Source of the DNA: Candidatus Saccharimonadota bacterium
Lineage (GTDB): Bacteria; Patescibacteriota; Saccharimonadia; Saccharimonadales; Saccharimonadaceae
Reading direction: 5' to 3'
DNA: 64,000 nt
NCBI GenBank assembly: GCA_017433765.1
Contig: JAFRGO010000005.1
Coordinates: 1 to 64,000 of the forward strand
The notes under the pieces: model-generated
Told to the model about the DNA's origin: nothing
The model's database searches: none
What the model saw: only the letters and a program-made list of their open reading frames with translations
Shown here: positions 7,613-15,661 of the stretch, one piece after another
Layout: every line of letters begins with the position of its first letter
How positions within the stretch are numbered: the stretch's first letter is position 1
Program-made: the position numbers and the translations under genes

Positions 7613-8775
7613 TCTTCCGAATCGTCATCTTCATCGATATCTTCGCCAGCGTCTGAATTTGTGCCCATAAACTCATCATAACTTCCTATCTTAGCGAAGG
7701 TGATGGAATACTTATTGTCGCTTTGTTTAGCAATCTTTACTGAATCGACGCCAAAATTTTCAAGCATATCGTAAGTTATGTGGGTATCTGGTGAAATCTT
7801 CAGCACATCATCTATGAGCCAATGGCCTAAAACTTTGTTAGGATTTGACATTAAAGCCTTATCATTATCCTGACAAACTTTAGCAGAAATAACTGCGCCA
7901 TTTGGCATAGCTAATTCAAAAGCCGTATCTCTTGCCGGGAAGAAACTTCTATGAAGCTTATTAAACTCGCTAGAGATACGAATAGAAACCTCGTAAGGAT
8001 TGCGCTCTCTCCCGCCCGCAAATCTCAGATTTAAGCCATTTTTATCTGGCACATATTTACCCTTAGCTTTTGTAAATGAATAAAGTGGAAGATAAACTGA
8101 ATCTTTTTCAGGCTCACTTGTAATGCCTTCGACTACGCCCAATAATTTTTCCTCAAGCAGACTAAACGGGTCATCATAAATTTTTACACTTAAAATCATC
8201 AATGCTTCAACTGAAGAAAAATCTTTATAAAGCGTACTTTTTGAGGTATTGAAAGAATATTTATTGATTCCGTCACTAAAGGTAATCACATTTTTCTTGC
8301 GATTTATGTTTGAGATATGCTCTAAATCGATAGGAACGAGAGGACATTCTACAATCTTGATAATGCCTTTTTCACGAATCGTACAATGATAAATCATGCT
8401 AGAAAGACCATATGCTCTCATAGTGAAGCTGATTCGTTCATTACGCAATTCGGCAATTCTAAGAATCATTTGTTCGTCATCGAGATGTTCATATGTAGGC
8501 TTTTGAGAATTAAATTCGGCAATCTTTTGCAAGCTAGAACCAGTCCAAGTCTTAATACCTATACCAATCCCATCCTTCCTAGCGTCTGCCGTTATATCGG
8601 AACGAGACAAATTTTCCGCCCTCAAACAGCGACAAAATAAGTTTTCCGTAATCCTAGAAGCTAAATACGGATTTTTGCTATTAGAGAAGAGATTTGAAAG
8701 TGACCCTATTAAAACGAGCAGTTTTTCATAATAATCTCGTTCTTCTTTAGTGGTGTTTTCCAAATAAAAAGACAT
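7609..8775 (-). CDS. Probable type II restriction endonuclease
   Basis: A 388-residue protein convergent with, and overlapping, the cytosine methyltransferase, so a partner nuclease is the best reading. Residues 60-77 (SDITADARKDGIGIGIKTW) contain acidic residues followed by GIGIK, compatible with the D...(D/E)xK metal-binding core of PD-(D/E)XK nucleases, with Asp68 and Lys75 as candidates; this is inference. I cannot place it in a named recognition family. The C-terminus is a short acidic tail. The ATG at 8775 lies eight bases downstream of an extended -10 box (TGGTATAAT), so it is read from its own promoter with little or no leader. Confidence 0.7.
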   Translation of the reverse strand: MSFYLENTTKEERDYYEKLLVLIGSLSNLFSNSKNPYLASRITENLFCRCLRAENLSRSDITADARKDGIGIGIKTWTGSSLQKIAEFNSQKPTYEHLDDEQMILRIAELRNERISFTMRAYGLSSMIYHCTIREKGIIKIVECPLVPIDLEHISNINRKKNVITFSDGINKYSFNTSKSTLYKDFSSVEALMILSVKIYDDPFSLLEEKLLGVVEGITSEPEKDSVYLPLYSFTKAKGKYVPDKNGLNLRFAGGRERNPYEVSIRISSEFNKLHRSFFPARDTAFELAMPNGAVISAKVCQDNDKALMSNPNKVLGHWLIDDVLKISPDTHITYDMLENFGVDSVKIAKQSDNKYSITFAKIGSYDEFMGTNSDAGEDIDEDDDSED

Positions 8776-8931
8776 CTAGCAAAATTATACCACGAAAAGC
8801 ATAAAACCGCTAGACAACGAGAAACATACCTTCTCCCTTTAATCCCTTAACGCTCCTAACTGTCTCAGACCAAACACTAGTCCTTATCAAATCACAAAAC
8901 TACTCTACGCCTAAATCAATACTACCACTGC
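8776..8931. other. Intergenic stretch between nuclease and 87-residue gene
   Basis: It holds the minus-strand extended -10 box of the nuclease gene (8784-8789). I see no open frame and no clear terminator for the 87-residue gene. Confidence 0.4.
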
Positions 8932-9195
8932 CTACTCCTCTTCTAACTCACCCTCTTCCTTAGTTTTAACCCACTCTGTTGTTAAAAGAAAAGAATCCAT
9001 ATACTCCCCAACTTGCCAACGATTATATTCTGGCGTGAGAATAGAGTACCACCTCTGTAATTCATTTTTAATTTTTAAAATTTCTTCCTTATTTACTGTA
9101 TCTCCTGTATTTACCGCATTAGATTTTTTTGATATAATAGTGTCGTGTGGCGATACATCTAGAAGTGTAGAACTTTTAGTCGTATTGTCCACCAT
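8932..9195 (-). CDS. Hypothetical protein, 87 residues, overlapping cotH end
   Basis: A small acidic protein with no recognised family, ending in a Glu-rich tail. Its ATG at 9195 lies inside the last codons of the upstream CotH-like gene, a 20-base overlap in another frame, so it could be translated by coupling. Base composition changes sharply here: this gene is AT-rich like the island while CotH is GC-rich, so the junction of acquired and native DNA lies at or very near 9150-9200. The first ~25 residues may not be genuine if the true start is internal. Confidence 0.45.
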   Translation of the reverse strand: MVDNTTKSSTLLDVSPHDTIISKKSNAVNTGDTVNKEEILKIKNELQRWYSILTPEYNRWQVGEYMDSFLLTTEWVKTKEEGELEEE

Positions 9196-10429
9196 TTTTG
9201 TGCACGGTGGAAAAGTATTCTATGCGGTTGAGGACCCAGTTTTGGAGTTTTTGGGCCTCGATGTCGAAGTTGCCGCTACCCCAAGTGAGATTATTAGCAA
9301 TAGCCGAGGCGCGAATAGCGTCTTTTTTGTGGTCGAGATAGGAGAGGATTTCTTCTTCGCGGAGGACGATAGTTTCGAGGTAGATTTCGCTCACGCGGTC
9401 GGAAAATTCGGGGAAATCGAGGAGGTCGTAGATGATTCTCGAATCGCTGTCGTAGTTGGCGCGGCGGGAGATGAGGCTATCCGAGGGGCCGAGGTCGAGG
9501 AGGCCGTCGAGGCTGTTGGAGTTGCCGAAGGCGAGGTCGAAATCCCAGGCGATGTCGGCGTGGATTTTGTCGGTGGCGTCGCGCTTGTAGAGATAGAAGC
9601 TAGTTTTGTAGGCATCGACGTTTTCGGAAAATTCGGAGAGGAGGCAGTAGCGGGCGAAGGAATCAACGTCGATGAGGGATTCGACGGCGGAGTAGTCCTG
9701 GGCGGCGATGGCGGAGAGGAGGGAGTTGTAGGAGTCGGTGAAAGATTCGAGCAGGGCGAGCTGGGCGGAGGGGTCTTTCTCGGGGGTGTCGGCGAGGGAG
9801 AGAGCGTCGGAATTGTCCGCGCGGACGTAGAGATCGGTCGGGTCGAGGTGGATGTTGGAGATTTCGACGATGAGGGAGGTGGGATCCTTTAGATTGGTGG
9901 TGGTGGAGTTGATTTTGGGCATGAGATAGTAGAGGCCACGATAGTTGCCATCAACGAAAAGTTCGACGTATTCGCCGCGGAAGGAGCGAGAGAAGCCGAC
10001 AGTTTCGGCGAGATATTGGGCGAAATCGTTGCGGAGGTGGGTGGGGTCGTAGGCGTTGGCGACGAGAATCCAAGTCCGAGAACGGCCGAGGCCGAAGAGT
10101 TCGGTCTTCGTCGGGAACTTTAGCTGGTAGGATTTTTTCTCAGTGAGCCAAGAAGAGTTGCCGCGGGTGTTGAGCTCGACGTTTTCGTAGGTGTAAACTT
10201 TGTCGGCGAGGGAAAAAGTGAGGGTGTTGGCGGGGAATTTAATTCCCTTTTGTTCCTCGAGAGTGGCGAGGGTGGTGTCGGCGAGGGAGAGGTCGAGGCG
10301 GGGGGAGAAGTCTCCCAGGGCGCGAGCCTCGAGGGAGGCGATTTTCTGGAAGAAGAGGTCATTTTCGACGCCGAAAGCAAGAATGAAGACGAAAACCGCG
10401 ACAGAAAAGCGACGGAAAAAGCGAAGCAT
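9176..10429 (-). CDS. CotH-like kinase family protein, secreted
   Basis: A 417-residue protein with an N-terminal hydrophobic signal or anchor (residues about 5-22) followed by a CotH domain. Family landmarks are NTRGNSSW near residue 90, the nearby Lys-containing strand YQLKF, and the metal-binding motif WDFDLAFGN near residue 295. CotH proteins are atypical kinases first known from spore coats; in non-spore-formers they are cell-surface proteins with unknown substrates. The ATG at 10429 is six bases downstream of TATAAT on the minus strand, so the message is leaderless. The 3' end borders the AT-rich island and may have been altered by its insertion. Confidence 0.85.
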   Translation of the reverse strand: MLRFFRRFSVAVFVFILAFGVENDLFFQKIASLEARALGDFSPRLDLSLADTTLATLEEQKGIKFPANTLTFSLADKVYTYENVELNTRGNSSWLTEKKSYQLKFPTKTELFGLGRSRTWILVANAYDPTHLRNDFAQYLAETVGFSRSFRGEYVELFVDGNYRGLYYLMPKINSTTTNLKDPTSLIVEISNIHLDPTDLYVRADNSDALSLADTPEKDPSAQLALLESFTDSYNSLLSAIAAQDYSAVESLIDVDSFARYCLLSEFSENVDAYKTSFYLYKRDATDKIHADIAWDFDLAFGNSNSLDGLLDLGPSDSLISRRANYDSDSRIIYDLLDFPEFSDRVSEIYLETIVLREEEILSYLDHKKDAIRASAIANNLTWGSGNFDIEAQKLQNWVLNRIEYFSTVHKNGGQYD

Positions 10430-10445
10430 AGGAATATTATAGCAT

Positions 10446-10470
10446 AAAAAAGCCCCGCGTGGGCGGGGCG
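10446..10470 (-). terminator. Rho-independent terminator
   Basis: GCCCCGC (10452-10458) pairs with GCGGGGC (10463-10469), followed on the minus strand by six T. It ends the transcript of the 122-residue gene. Confidence 0.85.
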
Positions 10471-10483
10471 GGAACGAAAAAGG

Positions 10484-10852
10484 CTAGTCTGGGCGCCAGC
10501 GGTTGAAGGTGGTGAGGTAGAGACTGCGGATGTCGTCGGGAGAACCTTTGACGATTTTTTCTACTTCGGCGCGGAGATTGGCGAGGAATTGGTTGAGCTC
10601 GATGAGGAGTTCTTCTTCGAGACGGAGTTTTTCGTCGGGGTCGAGTTTTTCGTCTTCGGCGATGGCGAGAATCTTTGTATGAGTCTCGCTAATGGTGGTG
10701 TCCCAATCTTCGAAGAACTTCAGGAGGAGTTCTTTTTCCATTTTGAAGAGGTAGTATTCGTCGGGATAGCGGATTCGCATCTGTAAGCTCATTATTGTCA
10801 CCAAAAGTTTGGAGCGCAGGATGAGAAATAAGGCCTTTAGTTGTTCTAGCAT
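10484..10852 (-). CDS. Hypothetical helical protein, 122 residues
   Basis: A soluble, almost entirely helical protein rich in Leu, Glu and Lys, with no recognised domain. The start ATG at 10852 follows a strong ribosome site (AAGGGGGTG, spacing about seven bases). Longer versions reaching back to 11146 run through the promoter and leader and are not credible. The gene has one of the best promoters in the window, a structured 95-base leader and its own terminator, so it is a single-gene unit that is probably well expressed. Confidence 0.7.
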   Translation of the reverse strand: MLEQLKALFLILRSKLLVTIMSLQMRIRYPDEYYLFKMEKELLLKFFEDWDTTISETHTKILAIAEDEKLDPDEKLRLEEELLIELNQFLANLRAEVEKIVKGSPDDIRSLYLTTFNRWRPD

Positions 10853-10947
10853 TAAGGTGCACCCCCTTGATTGGATTATCGAAGTAGTAAAACTACTGCT
10901 CCGAATGATACAATCAGGGCTTGGGCGTGTAGGCCGTAAGGGGCCTA
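10853..10947 (-). promoter_or_regulatory. Structured 5' leader of the 122-residue gene
   Basis: Between the promoter and the start codon the transcript holds a perfect hairpin GTAGGCC/GGCCTAC (10926-10945). A second, longer stem (GATTG...CAATC) encloses AGTAG/CTACT, and the ribosome site follows directly after it. In a region where most genes lack leaders, this suggests translational control. Confidence 0.5.
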
Positions 10948-10954
10948 CCTTTCT

Positions 10955-10983
10955 ATTATAGCACACTTGCTTAAAAATGTCAA
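10955..10983 (-). promoter_or_regulatory. Strong sigma-70-type promoter
   Basis: On the minus strand TTGACA (10978-10983) and TATAAT (10955-10960) are separated by exactly 17 bases. The spacer ends in AAGTGTGC, shared with other strong promoters here. Confidence 0.88.
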
Positions 10984-11113
10984 GAGGGAGGGGGGTGGAC
11001 AGGGGCGAGAGGCTCGGCAGGAGGGCGGACGAGAGGGGTGGAATAGGGAGGAGAGAGGGCGGGGAGTGGACAGGGGTGAGGGACGGTGGTAGGGGTCTGG
11101 TTTGGCAGGAGAA
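10984..11113. other. G-rich intergenic stretch
   Basis: About 130 bases that are very G-rich on the plus strand, with no convincing gene. The phrase GTGGACAGGGGYGAG occurs twice (near 10994 and 11068). Runs of G could form a G-quadruplex, but no function is evident. Confidence 0.35.
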
Positions 11114-11144
11114 TAAAAGACCCCGCAGAAGTGGGGCGAAGGTC
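11114..11144 (-). terminator. Terminator after tRNA-Ala
   Basis: On the minus strand CCCC and GGGG (11121-11124 with 11133-11136) form a hairpin followed by TTTTATT, just downstream of the tRNA. Confidence 0.55.
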
Positions 11145-11156
11145 AAAAAGAATTGT

Positions 11157-11232
11157 TGGTGGAGCAGATCGGACTCGAACCGACCACCTCAGCAATGCGA
11201 ATGCTGCGCTCTACCAGATGAGCTACTGCCCC
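11157..11232 (-). tRNA. tRNA-Ala (CGC)
   Basis: The minus strand reads GGGGCAGTAGCTC through to CTGCTCCACCA, a complete cloverleaf of 76 bases. The acceptor stem has the G3:U70 wobble that is the alanine identity element. The anticodon loop TTCGCAT gives anticodon CGC, reading GCG codons. The CCA end is encoded. The GGTTCGAGTCC T-arm is canonical. Confidence 0.95.
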
Positions 11233-11268
11233 AACCAACATTATTATAGCACGGACTTGCGAAAAAGA

Positions 11269-12606
11269 CTAGTTTTCGTCGATTCCCGGGACGGGGAATT
11301 TCAGGGCGAGGGCGCGGACCTCGGAGCGGAGTTTTGCGCTCGGGCCATTGACCGCAACCTCTTTCATCCAACCGGCGATAGTCTTCATTTCCTTTTCGCC
11401 GAGGCCGCGGGTCGTAATCGCCGGAGTGCCGAGGCGGACGCCAGAGGGACGGAAGGCGCCGCCCTTGTCGCTTGGAAGGGCGTTGGCGTTCAAGGTGAGA
11501 CCGATTTCGTCGAGGTCGCGTTCGAACTTCTTCCCTTCGATACCGAAGCTGGATTGCATATCAATCAAGATGAGGTGGTTGTCGGTGCCACCGCCTTGGA
11601 GGACGAAACCGAGATTCTTCAACTCGGTGGCGAGAGTCTGGGCGTTTTTGACGATATTTTTCGCGTAAGTCTTGAACTCGGGCTGGAGAGCTTCGCCGAA
11701 AGCGACGGCCTTGGCGGCGATGATGTGCTCGAGGGGGCCGCCCTGGGTGCCCGGGAAGACGGCGCGGTCAATCAAAATCGGGATGTTGGCGAGCTTTTTC
11801 TCGGGGCGCTTCAAGGGAGAGGCGACGTTGCCTTTCGAGAGGATGAGGCCGCCACGGGGACCGCGGAGGGTTTTGTGGGTGGTGGTGGTCATGACGTTGA
11901 AGCCGAAATCGAGGGGGTTCGGGTGGACGCCGGCGGCGATGAGGCCGGCGACGTGGGCCATGTCGGCCATGAGGAGGACTTCGTGGCCAGATTGCTGCTC
12001 GACCTGGTCAGCGATTTTGCGGACGCGGGCGAAATCGGGGATTTTCATGAAGGCGGAGTAGCCGACGAGAATTAGATTCGGCTCTTCTTCGAGGGCGACG
12101 CGCTCCATCATGTCGTAGTCGATGTCGCCGTCGGGGGTGACGCCATAGGCGACGAAATTATAGATGTGGGCGGAGCGGGTGACGGGGGAGCCGTGGGTCA
12201 GATGGCCGCCGGAGCCGAGGTCCATGGCGAGGATTTTGTCGCCCGGTTCGCACCAAGCCCAATAGACGGCTTCGTTGGCGTTGGCGCCAGAGTGGGGCTG
12301 GACGTTGGCGTGGTCGGCGGAGAAGAGACGACAGGCGCGGTCGATGGCGAGGCGCTCGATGCGGTCGATGTTGACTTGGCCGCCGTAGTAGCGGTAGTTC
12401 GGGAGGACGCGGTCGGCGATGTCCGCTTCGGAATCGCCTGGGACGCCGTCGAAACTGGGGTAGCCTTCGCTGTATTTGTTGGTCAAAATACTGCCGGCGG
12501 CGGAGAGAACGGCGGCGGAAACGTAGTTTTCGCTAGGAATAAGTTCGAGGCCTTCGCGCTGGCGAGTTTTTTCGGCGTCAATAAGAGTAAAAACTGGGTC
12601 TTGCAT
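11269..12606 (-). CDS. glyA: Serine hydroxymethyltransferase
   Basis: A 445-residue PLP enzyme that converts serine and tetrahydrofolate to glycine and 5,10-methylene-tetrahydrofolate. Landmarks are LIPSENYVS near the N-terminus, YSEGYPSFDG in the substrate region, VQPHSGANANEAVY, DMAHVAGLIAAG, and TTTTHKTLRGPRGG with the PLP-binding Lys in HKT. Length is normal. It is the last gene of thyA-folA-glyA, an order that closes the thymidylate cycle: GlyA makes the methylene-folate that ThyA consumes and FolA regenerates tetrahydrofolate. The gap to folA is 14 bases and contains an AAAGG ribosome site. Confidence 0.97.
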   Translation of the reverse strand: MQDPVFTLIDAEKTRQREGLELIPSENYVSAAVLSAAGSILTNKYSEGYPSFDGVPGDSEADIADRVLPNYRYYGGQVNIDRIERLAIDRACRLFSADHANVQPHSGANANEAVYWAWCEPGDKILAMDLGSGGHLTHGSPVTRSAHIYNFVAYGVTPDGDIDYDMMERVALEEEPNLILVGYSAFMKIPDFARVRKIADQVEQQSGHEVLLMADMAHVAGLIAAGVHPNPLDFGFNVMTTTTHKTLRGPRGGLILSKGNVASPLKRPEKKLANIPILIDRAVFPGTQGGPLEHIIAAKAVAFGEALQPEFKTYAKNIVKNAQTLATELKNLGFVLQGGGTDNHLILIDMQSSFGIEGKKFERDLDEIGLTLNANALPSDKGGAFRPSGVRLGTPAITTRGLGEKEMKTIAGWMKEVAVNGPSAKLRSEVRALALKFPVPGIDEN

Positions 12607-12620
12607 GGGGTAACCTTTCT

Positions 12621-13100
12621 TTAGATACGTTGATAGGAGGTGATGGCGAAAGCTAAATCATTTTCCTTTCCTTTCTTTAGCACGGTTTTTTTGAAACGGG
12701 ATTTGTCAAAGGGTGGAAAAAAGACGTCGGCGGCGGGGTCGGAGGCGGAGATTTCGGTCAGGAGAAGCTCGGAGGCGTAGGGGAGGGATTTTTCGTAGAC
12801 GGTAGCGCCACCGATGACGAAGAGAGTTTCGGGGGAGGTGTGGTATTTTTCGAGAAAAGCGTCGAGGTCGGAGACGGGGGTAACGCCGGACGGGAGAGCA
12901 GAAGGGTCGTGAGTAACGACGAAATTCTCGCGGTGGGGGAGGGGGCGGCCGATGGAGGCGAAGGTTTTGCGGCCCATGAGGATTTTGTGGCCGGTGGTGG
13001 TCTCGCGGAAGAAGCGCATGTCGTCTTTCAGATGAAAAATCAGGTCTCCGGACTTGCCGAGCTCGCGATTCTCTCCGATGGCGGCGATGAGTTTAATCAT
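12621..13100 (-). CDS. folA: Dihydrofolate reductase
   Basis: A 159-residue enzyme that reduces dihydrofolate to tetrahydrofolate with NADPH. The N-terminal pattern MIKLIAAIGENRELGKSGDLIFHLKDDMRFF matches the family's active-site loop and acidic residue (Asp in LKDDM), with Phe in place of the usual Trp of the PW motif. GHKILMGRKTFASIG is the NADPH-binding segment, and the C-terminal FVIGGATVYEKSLP is also typical. It sits between thyA and glyA with short gaps, so it is expressed with its metabolic partners. Confidence 0.95.
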   Translation of the reverse strand: MIKLIAAIGENRELGKSGDLIFHLKDDMRFFRETTTGHKILMGRKTFASIGRPLPHRENFVVTHDPSALPSGVTPVSDLDAFLEKYHTSPETLFVIGGATVYEKSLPYASELLLTEISASDPAADVFFPPFDKSRFKKTVLKKGKENDLAFAITSYQRI

Positions 13101-13126
13101 GGTTGCTCCAAAGTTTAGGCATGGCG

Positions 13127-14083
13127 CTACTCCGTTACCGGCATGATGATACGGCCGAGGTTCTGGTAGTCGTCGAGGCGGATGTCTTTCAGCTCCCGTG
13201 AGTTGTCGAAGGCGTAGAAGTCCTTGATTTCCGGGTTGAGCCAGAGGGTGGGGGCGGGAGGAAGGGTGCCAGAAGACTTCGCCTCGTCGTAGCGGCGGAT
13301 TTGTTCGCGGATACCGTCGATTTGGTTGGCGTAAATATGGGCGTCGTTGGTAACGAAGGTGAACTGGCCTGGACGGACGCCGAGGACGTGGGCGATGAGA
13401 TAGCAGAAGGTGGCGTATTGGACGATGTTGAAGGGGAGGCCGAGGGGGACGTCGGAGGAGCGGGAGGTGACGAGGAGGTTGAGGCGGCCGTCAACGAGGT
13501 TCCACATCGAGTTCCAGACGCAGGAAGGGAGAGCGGCGGTGGGGAGCCACTCGTTTTGCCAGAGGGAGAGAACCATGCGGCGGTTGCCGGGGTTTTGTTT
13601 CAAAGTTTCGAGGAGGTTCTCGACGAGGGAGTAGCGGCGGACAATCCAGCCGTAGGCGGTGCCGATGGTGCCGACGGGGCTCTCGGAGAGGCCGGCTTTT
13701 TTGTATAATTTCTTGAAATCGCGCCCCTGGTAGATGCCGGAGGCGGGGATTTCCCATTCGTTCCAAATTTTTACGTTGCGGTCATGGAGCCAAGAGACGT
13801 CGTTGGAGGCGACTTGGTAAATCCAGAGAAGCTCGAGGACAGCCGTCTTGAACCCGACTTGTTTGGAAACGAGAATTGGGAACTCTTCTTCGAGGTTGAA
13901 GGAGAGGGTTTCGTGGGGGAGGCGGAAGGTGGTGGCGGCGGAAGAAGCCTGGGCGGCGTGGTCGGGGATAGAGGAGGAAGTCGCGGCGGAGCGAGAGTCG
14001 ACCTTTTTGTAGTTCGTGATTTTCTCGCCATGGTCGAGGATGCGGCGACAAAGGTCGATATATTGGTCATCAAATCTGCTCAT
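13127..14083 (-). CDS. thyA: Thymidylate synthase
   Basis: A 318-residue enzyme that methylates dUMP to dTMP with methylene-tetrahydrofolate. The catalytic Cys is Cys188 in the segment ALPSCVWNSMWN. The phosphate-binding pair of Arg (NRRMVLSLW, 167-175), RSSDVPLGLPFNIVQYA and FVTNDAHIYANQ are all recognisable. The usual His after the catalytic Cys (PCH) is replaced by Val, a variation also tolerated in some other lineages. It is the first gene of thyA-folA-glyA; an ATG at 14083 follows CGGAGG, with GTTATAAT upstream as promoter. A dCMP deaminase elsewhere in the window can supply its dUMP. Confidence 0.95.
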   Translation of the reverse strand: MSRFDDQYIDLCRRILDHGEKITNYKKVDSRSAATSSSIPDHAAQASSAATTFRLPHETLSFNLEEEFPILVSKQVGFKTAVLELLWIYQVASNDVSWLHDRNVKIWNEWEIPASGIYQGRDFKKLYKKAGLSESPVGTIGTAYGWIVRRYSLVENLLETLKQNPGNRRMVLSLWQNEWLPTAALPSCVWNSMWNLVDGRLNLLVTSRSSDVPLGLPFNIVQYATFCYLIAHVLGVRPGQFTFVTNDAHIYANQIDGIREQIRRYDEAKSSGTLPPAPTLWLNPEIKDFYAFDNSRELKDIRLDDYQNLGRIIMPVTE

Positions 14084-14181
14084 GGTACCTCCGTTTTCTT
14101 TATTATAACACGTTGCTTATTAGCGGAAAACTTTTTCGTAAATAAAACTTATTGCGGAGACGCGAGAAAAGAGGAAAATTG

Positions 14182-14231
14182 TCGGAAGTTTCGTACGCGC
14201 TTTGATGACCCCTGTTGGCTCTCTGGAGGGA
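14182..14231. repeat. Dispersed intergenic repeat, copy 1
   Basis: The plus-strand phrase GACCCCTGTTGGCTCTCTGG, with a related 25-base flank (TCGGAAGTTTCGTACGCGCTT), lies between thyA and metG. A second copy occurs at 30217-30263. Confidence 0.6.
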
Positions 14232-14233
14232 AA

Positions 14234-15652
14234 TTAGGCGGATTTGGGGAAGAGGGGGGTGGAGGGGGGAGTGATTTTTTCGGCGGTGAAGATGGTGCGG
14301 ATGCGCTCGGTGGCGTCGGGGAGGAAGGGGGTGAGTTCGAGGTTGGCGTGGAGGAGGTCGTCAACGAGGCTAGAGAGGACGGCGGTCAGCTCCGCGGTCT
14401 TGCCCTGCTTTGCAAGCTCCCAGGGTTTCTCCTCGTCAATGCGACGGTTCAGAGCTTGGACGTGCGCCCAAGCGTGCTCGAAGGCGAGGTTCAGGTTATA
14501 TTCGGCGAAAGCTTGGTCGTAGGCGGGGGAAAATGTTGTATTTTTTACAACATAGGTGAGATTATTCTTCGCGCAGAGGGTGGCGAGGCGCTGGACGAGG
14601 TTGCCGAGGTCGTTGGCCAGCTCGGTGTTGTAGGCGGTGTCGAATTTCTCGTAGGAGAAGTCGGAATCGTCGAAGGTGTCGATGTGGCGGAGAAAGAAGT
14701 AGCGGAAGGCATCGCGGCCGTGGCGGTCGAGAACCTCGAGGGGGTCAACGACGTTGCCGAGGGATTTGGACATTTTCTGGCCGTTATTATTGATGAAGCC
14801 GTGGGAGAGGAGGGTGCGGGGGAGCGGGAGGTCGAGGGCGAGGAGCATGGCGGGCCAGATGATGGCGTGGAAGCGGAGGATGTCCTTGCCGACGATTTGG
14901 AGGGTGGCCGGCCAGTAGTCGGAGATGTCGCGGTCGGGGTAGCCGAGGACGGTGATATAGTTCGCGAGGGCATCAATCCAGACGTACATGACTTGGTCGT
15001 CGTCATCGGGGACGGGGACGCCCCAAGAGAGGTTTTTCTTCGGGCGAGAAATCGAGACGTCGGGGGTATCCTCGAGGAGGTGGAGGATTTCCTTCTTGCG
15101 AAAATCGGGGAGGATGTGGAGCTCGTCAGACTCGATGCGACGGGCGATTTCGTCACGAAAATCGGCGATGCGGAGGTAGTAGTTCGTCTCGGAGAGGCGC
15201 TCGTAGGGGGACTGGTGGTCGGGACAGAGGCCGGCGTTGTCTTCGACTTCTTTGTCGGTCACGAAGCGCTCGCAACCCTGGCAGTACCAACCTTCGTAAG
15301 AGGCGGAATAGATATGAGGTTTCAACTTCAGCCAGATCTTCTGGCAGCGGCGTTCGTGGTCGGGGTCGGTGGTGCGGATGAAATCGGTGGGGTGGACGCC
15401 GAGGCGAGCGATGAAATCGCGGAACTTCTGGGCGTTCTCATCGACGTAGGCCTGGGGGTCGAGGCCGAGAGAGGCGGCCTTGGCGAAAATCTTGTTGCCG
15501 TGTTCGTCGGTGCCGGCTTGGAAGCGGACGTCGTTCCCTTTCAAAGCCTGGTAGCGGAAGAAGGTGTCGGCGAGGAGAGAGTCGAGGGCGTGGCCGATAT
15601 GGGGGGCGCCGTTGACATAGGGGATAGCGGTAGTAAGGTAGGGTTTAGTCAT
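14234..15652 (-). CDS. metG: Methionyl-tRNA synthetase
   Basis: A 472-residue class I enzyme charging tRNA-Met. It has the HIGH motif in VNGAPHIGHALDS (near residue 20) and KMSKSLGN near residue 295. A zinc knuckle inserted in the catalytic domain (CQGCERF...GLCPDH) supplies metal ligands. The C-terminal anticodon-binding helical domain is present and no extra tRNA-binding domain follows, giving a short form of the enzyme. The coding sequence carries one copy of the 17-bp palindrome (14535-14551), read as YVVKNTTF in a variable linker. The next gene upstream ends ten bases away. Confidence 0.97.
   Translation of the reverse strand: MTKPYLTTAIPYVNGAPHIGHALDSLLADTFFRYQALKGNDVRFQAGTDEHGNKIFAKAASLGLDPQAYVDENAQKFRDFIARLGVHPTDFIRTTDPDHERRCQKIWLKLKPHIYSASYEGWYCQGCERFVTDKEVEDNAGLCPDHQSPYERLSETNYYLRIADFRDEIARRIESDELHILPDFRKKEILHLLEDTPDVSISRPKKNLSWGVPVPDDDDQVMYVWIDALANYITVLGYPDRDISDYWPATLQIVGKDILRFHAIIWPAMLLALDLPLPRTLLSHGFINNNGQKMSKSLGNVVDPLEVLDRHGRDAFRYFFLRHIDTFDDSDFSYEKFDTAYNTELANDLGNLVQRLATLCAKNNLTYVVKNTTFSPAYDQAFAEYNLNLAFEHAWAHVQALNRRIDEEKPWELAKQGKTAELTAVLSSLVDDLLHANLELTPFLPDATERIRTIFTAEKITPPSTPLFPKSA
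14535..14551 (+). repeat. 17-bp palindrome, copy 1 (one mismatch)
   Basis: GTTGTATTTTTTACAAC inside metG. Consensus of the seven copies is GTTGTAATTTTTACAAC, arms GTTGTAA and TTACAAC around TTT. Confidence 0.75.
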
Positions 15653-15661
15653 GGGAACCTC

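Noticed and set aside
10984-11113. Coding frames in the G-rich stretch
   Set aside because: Translations are Pro- or Gly-rich low complexity and would run across the tRNA or the promoter.
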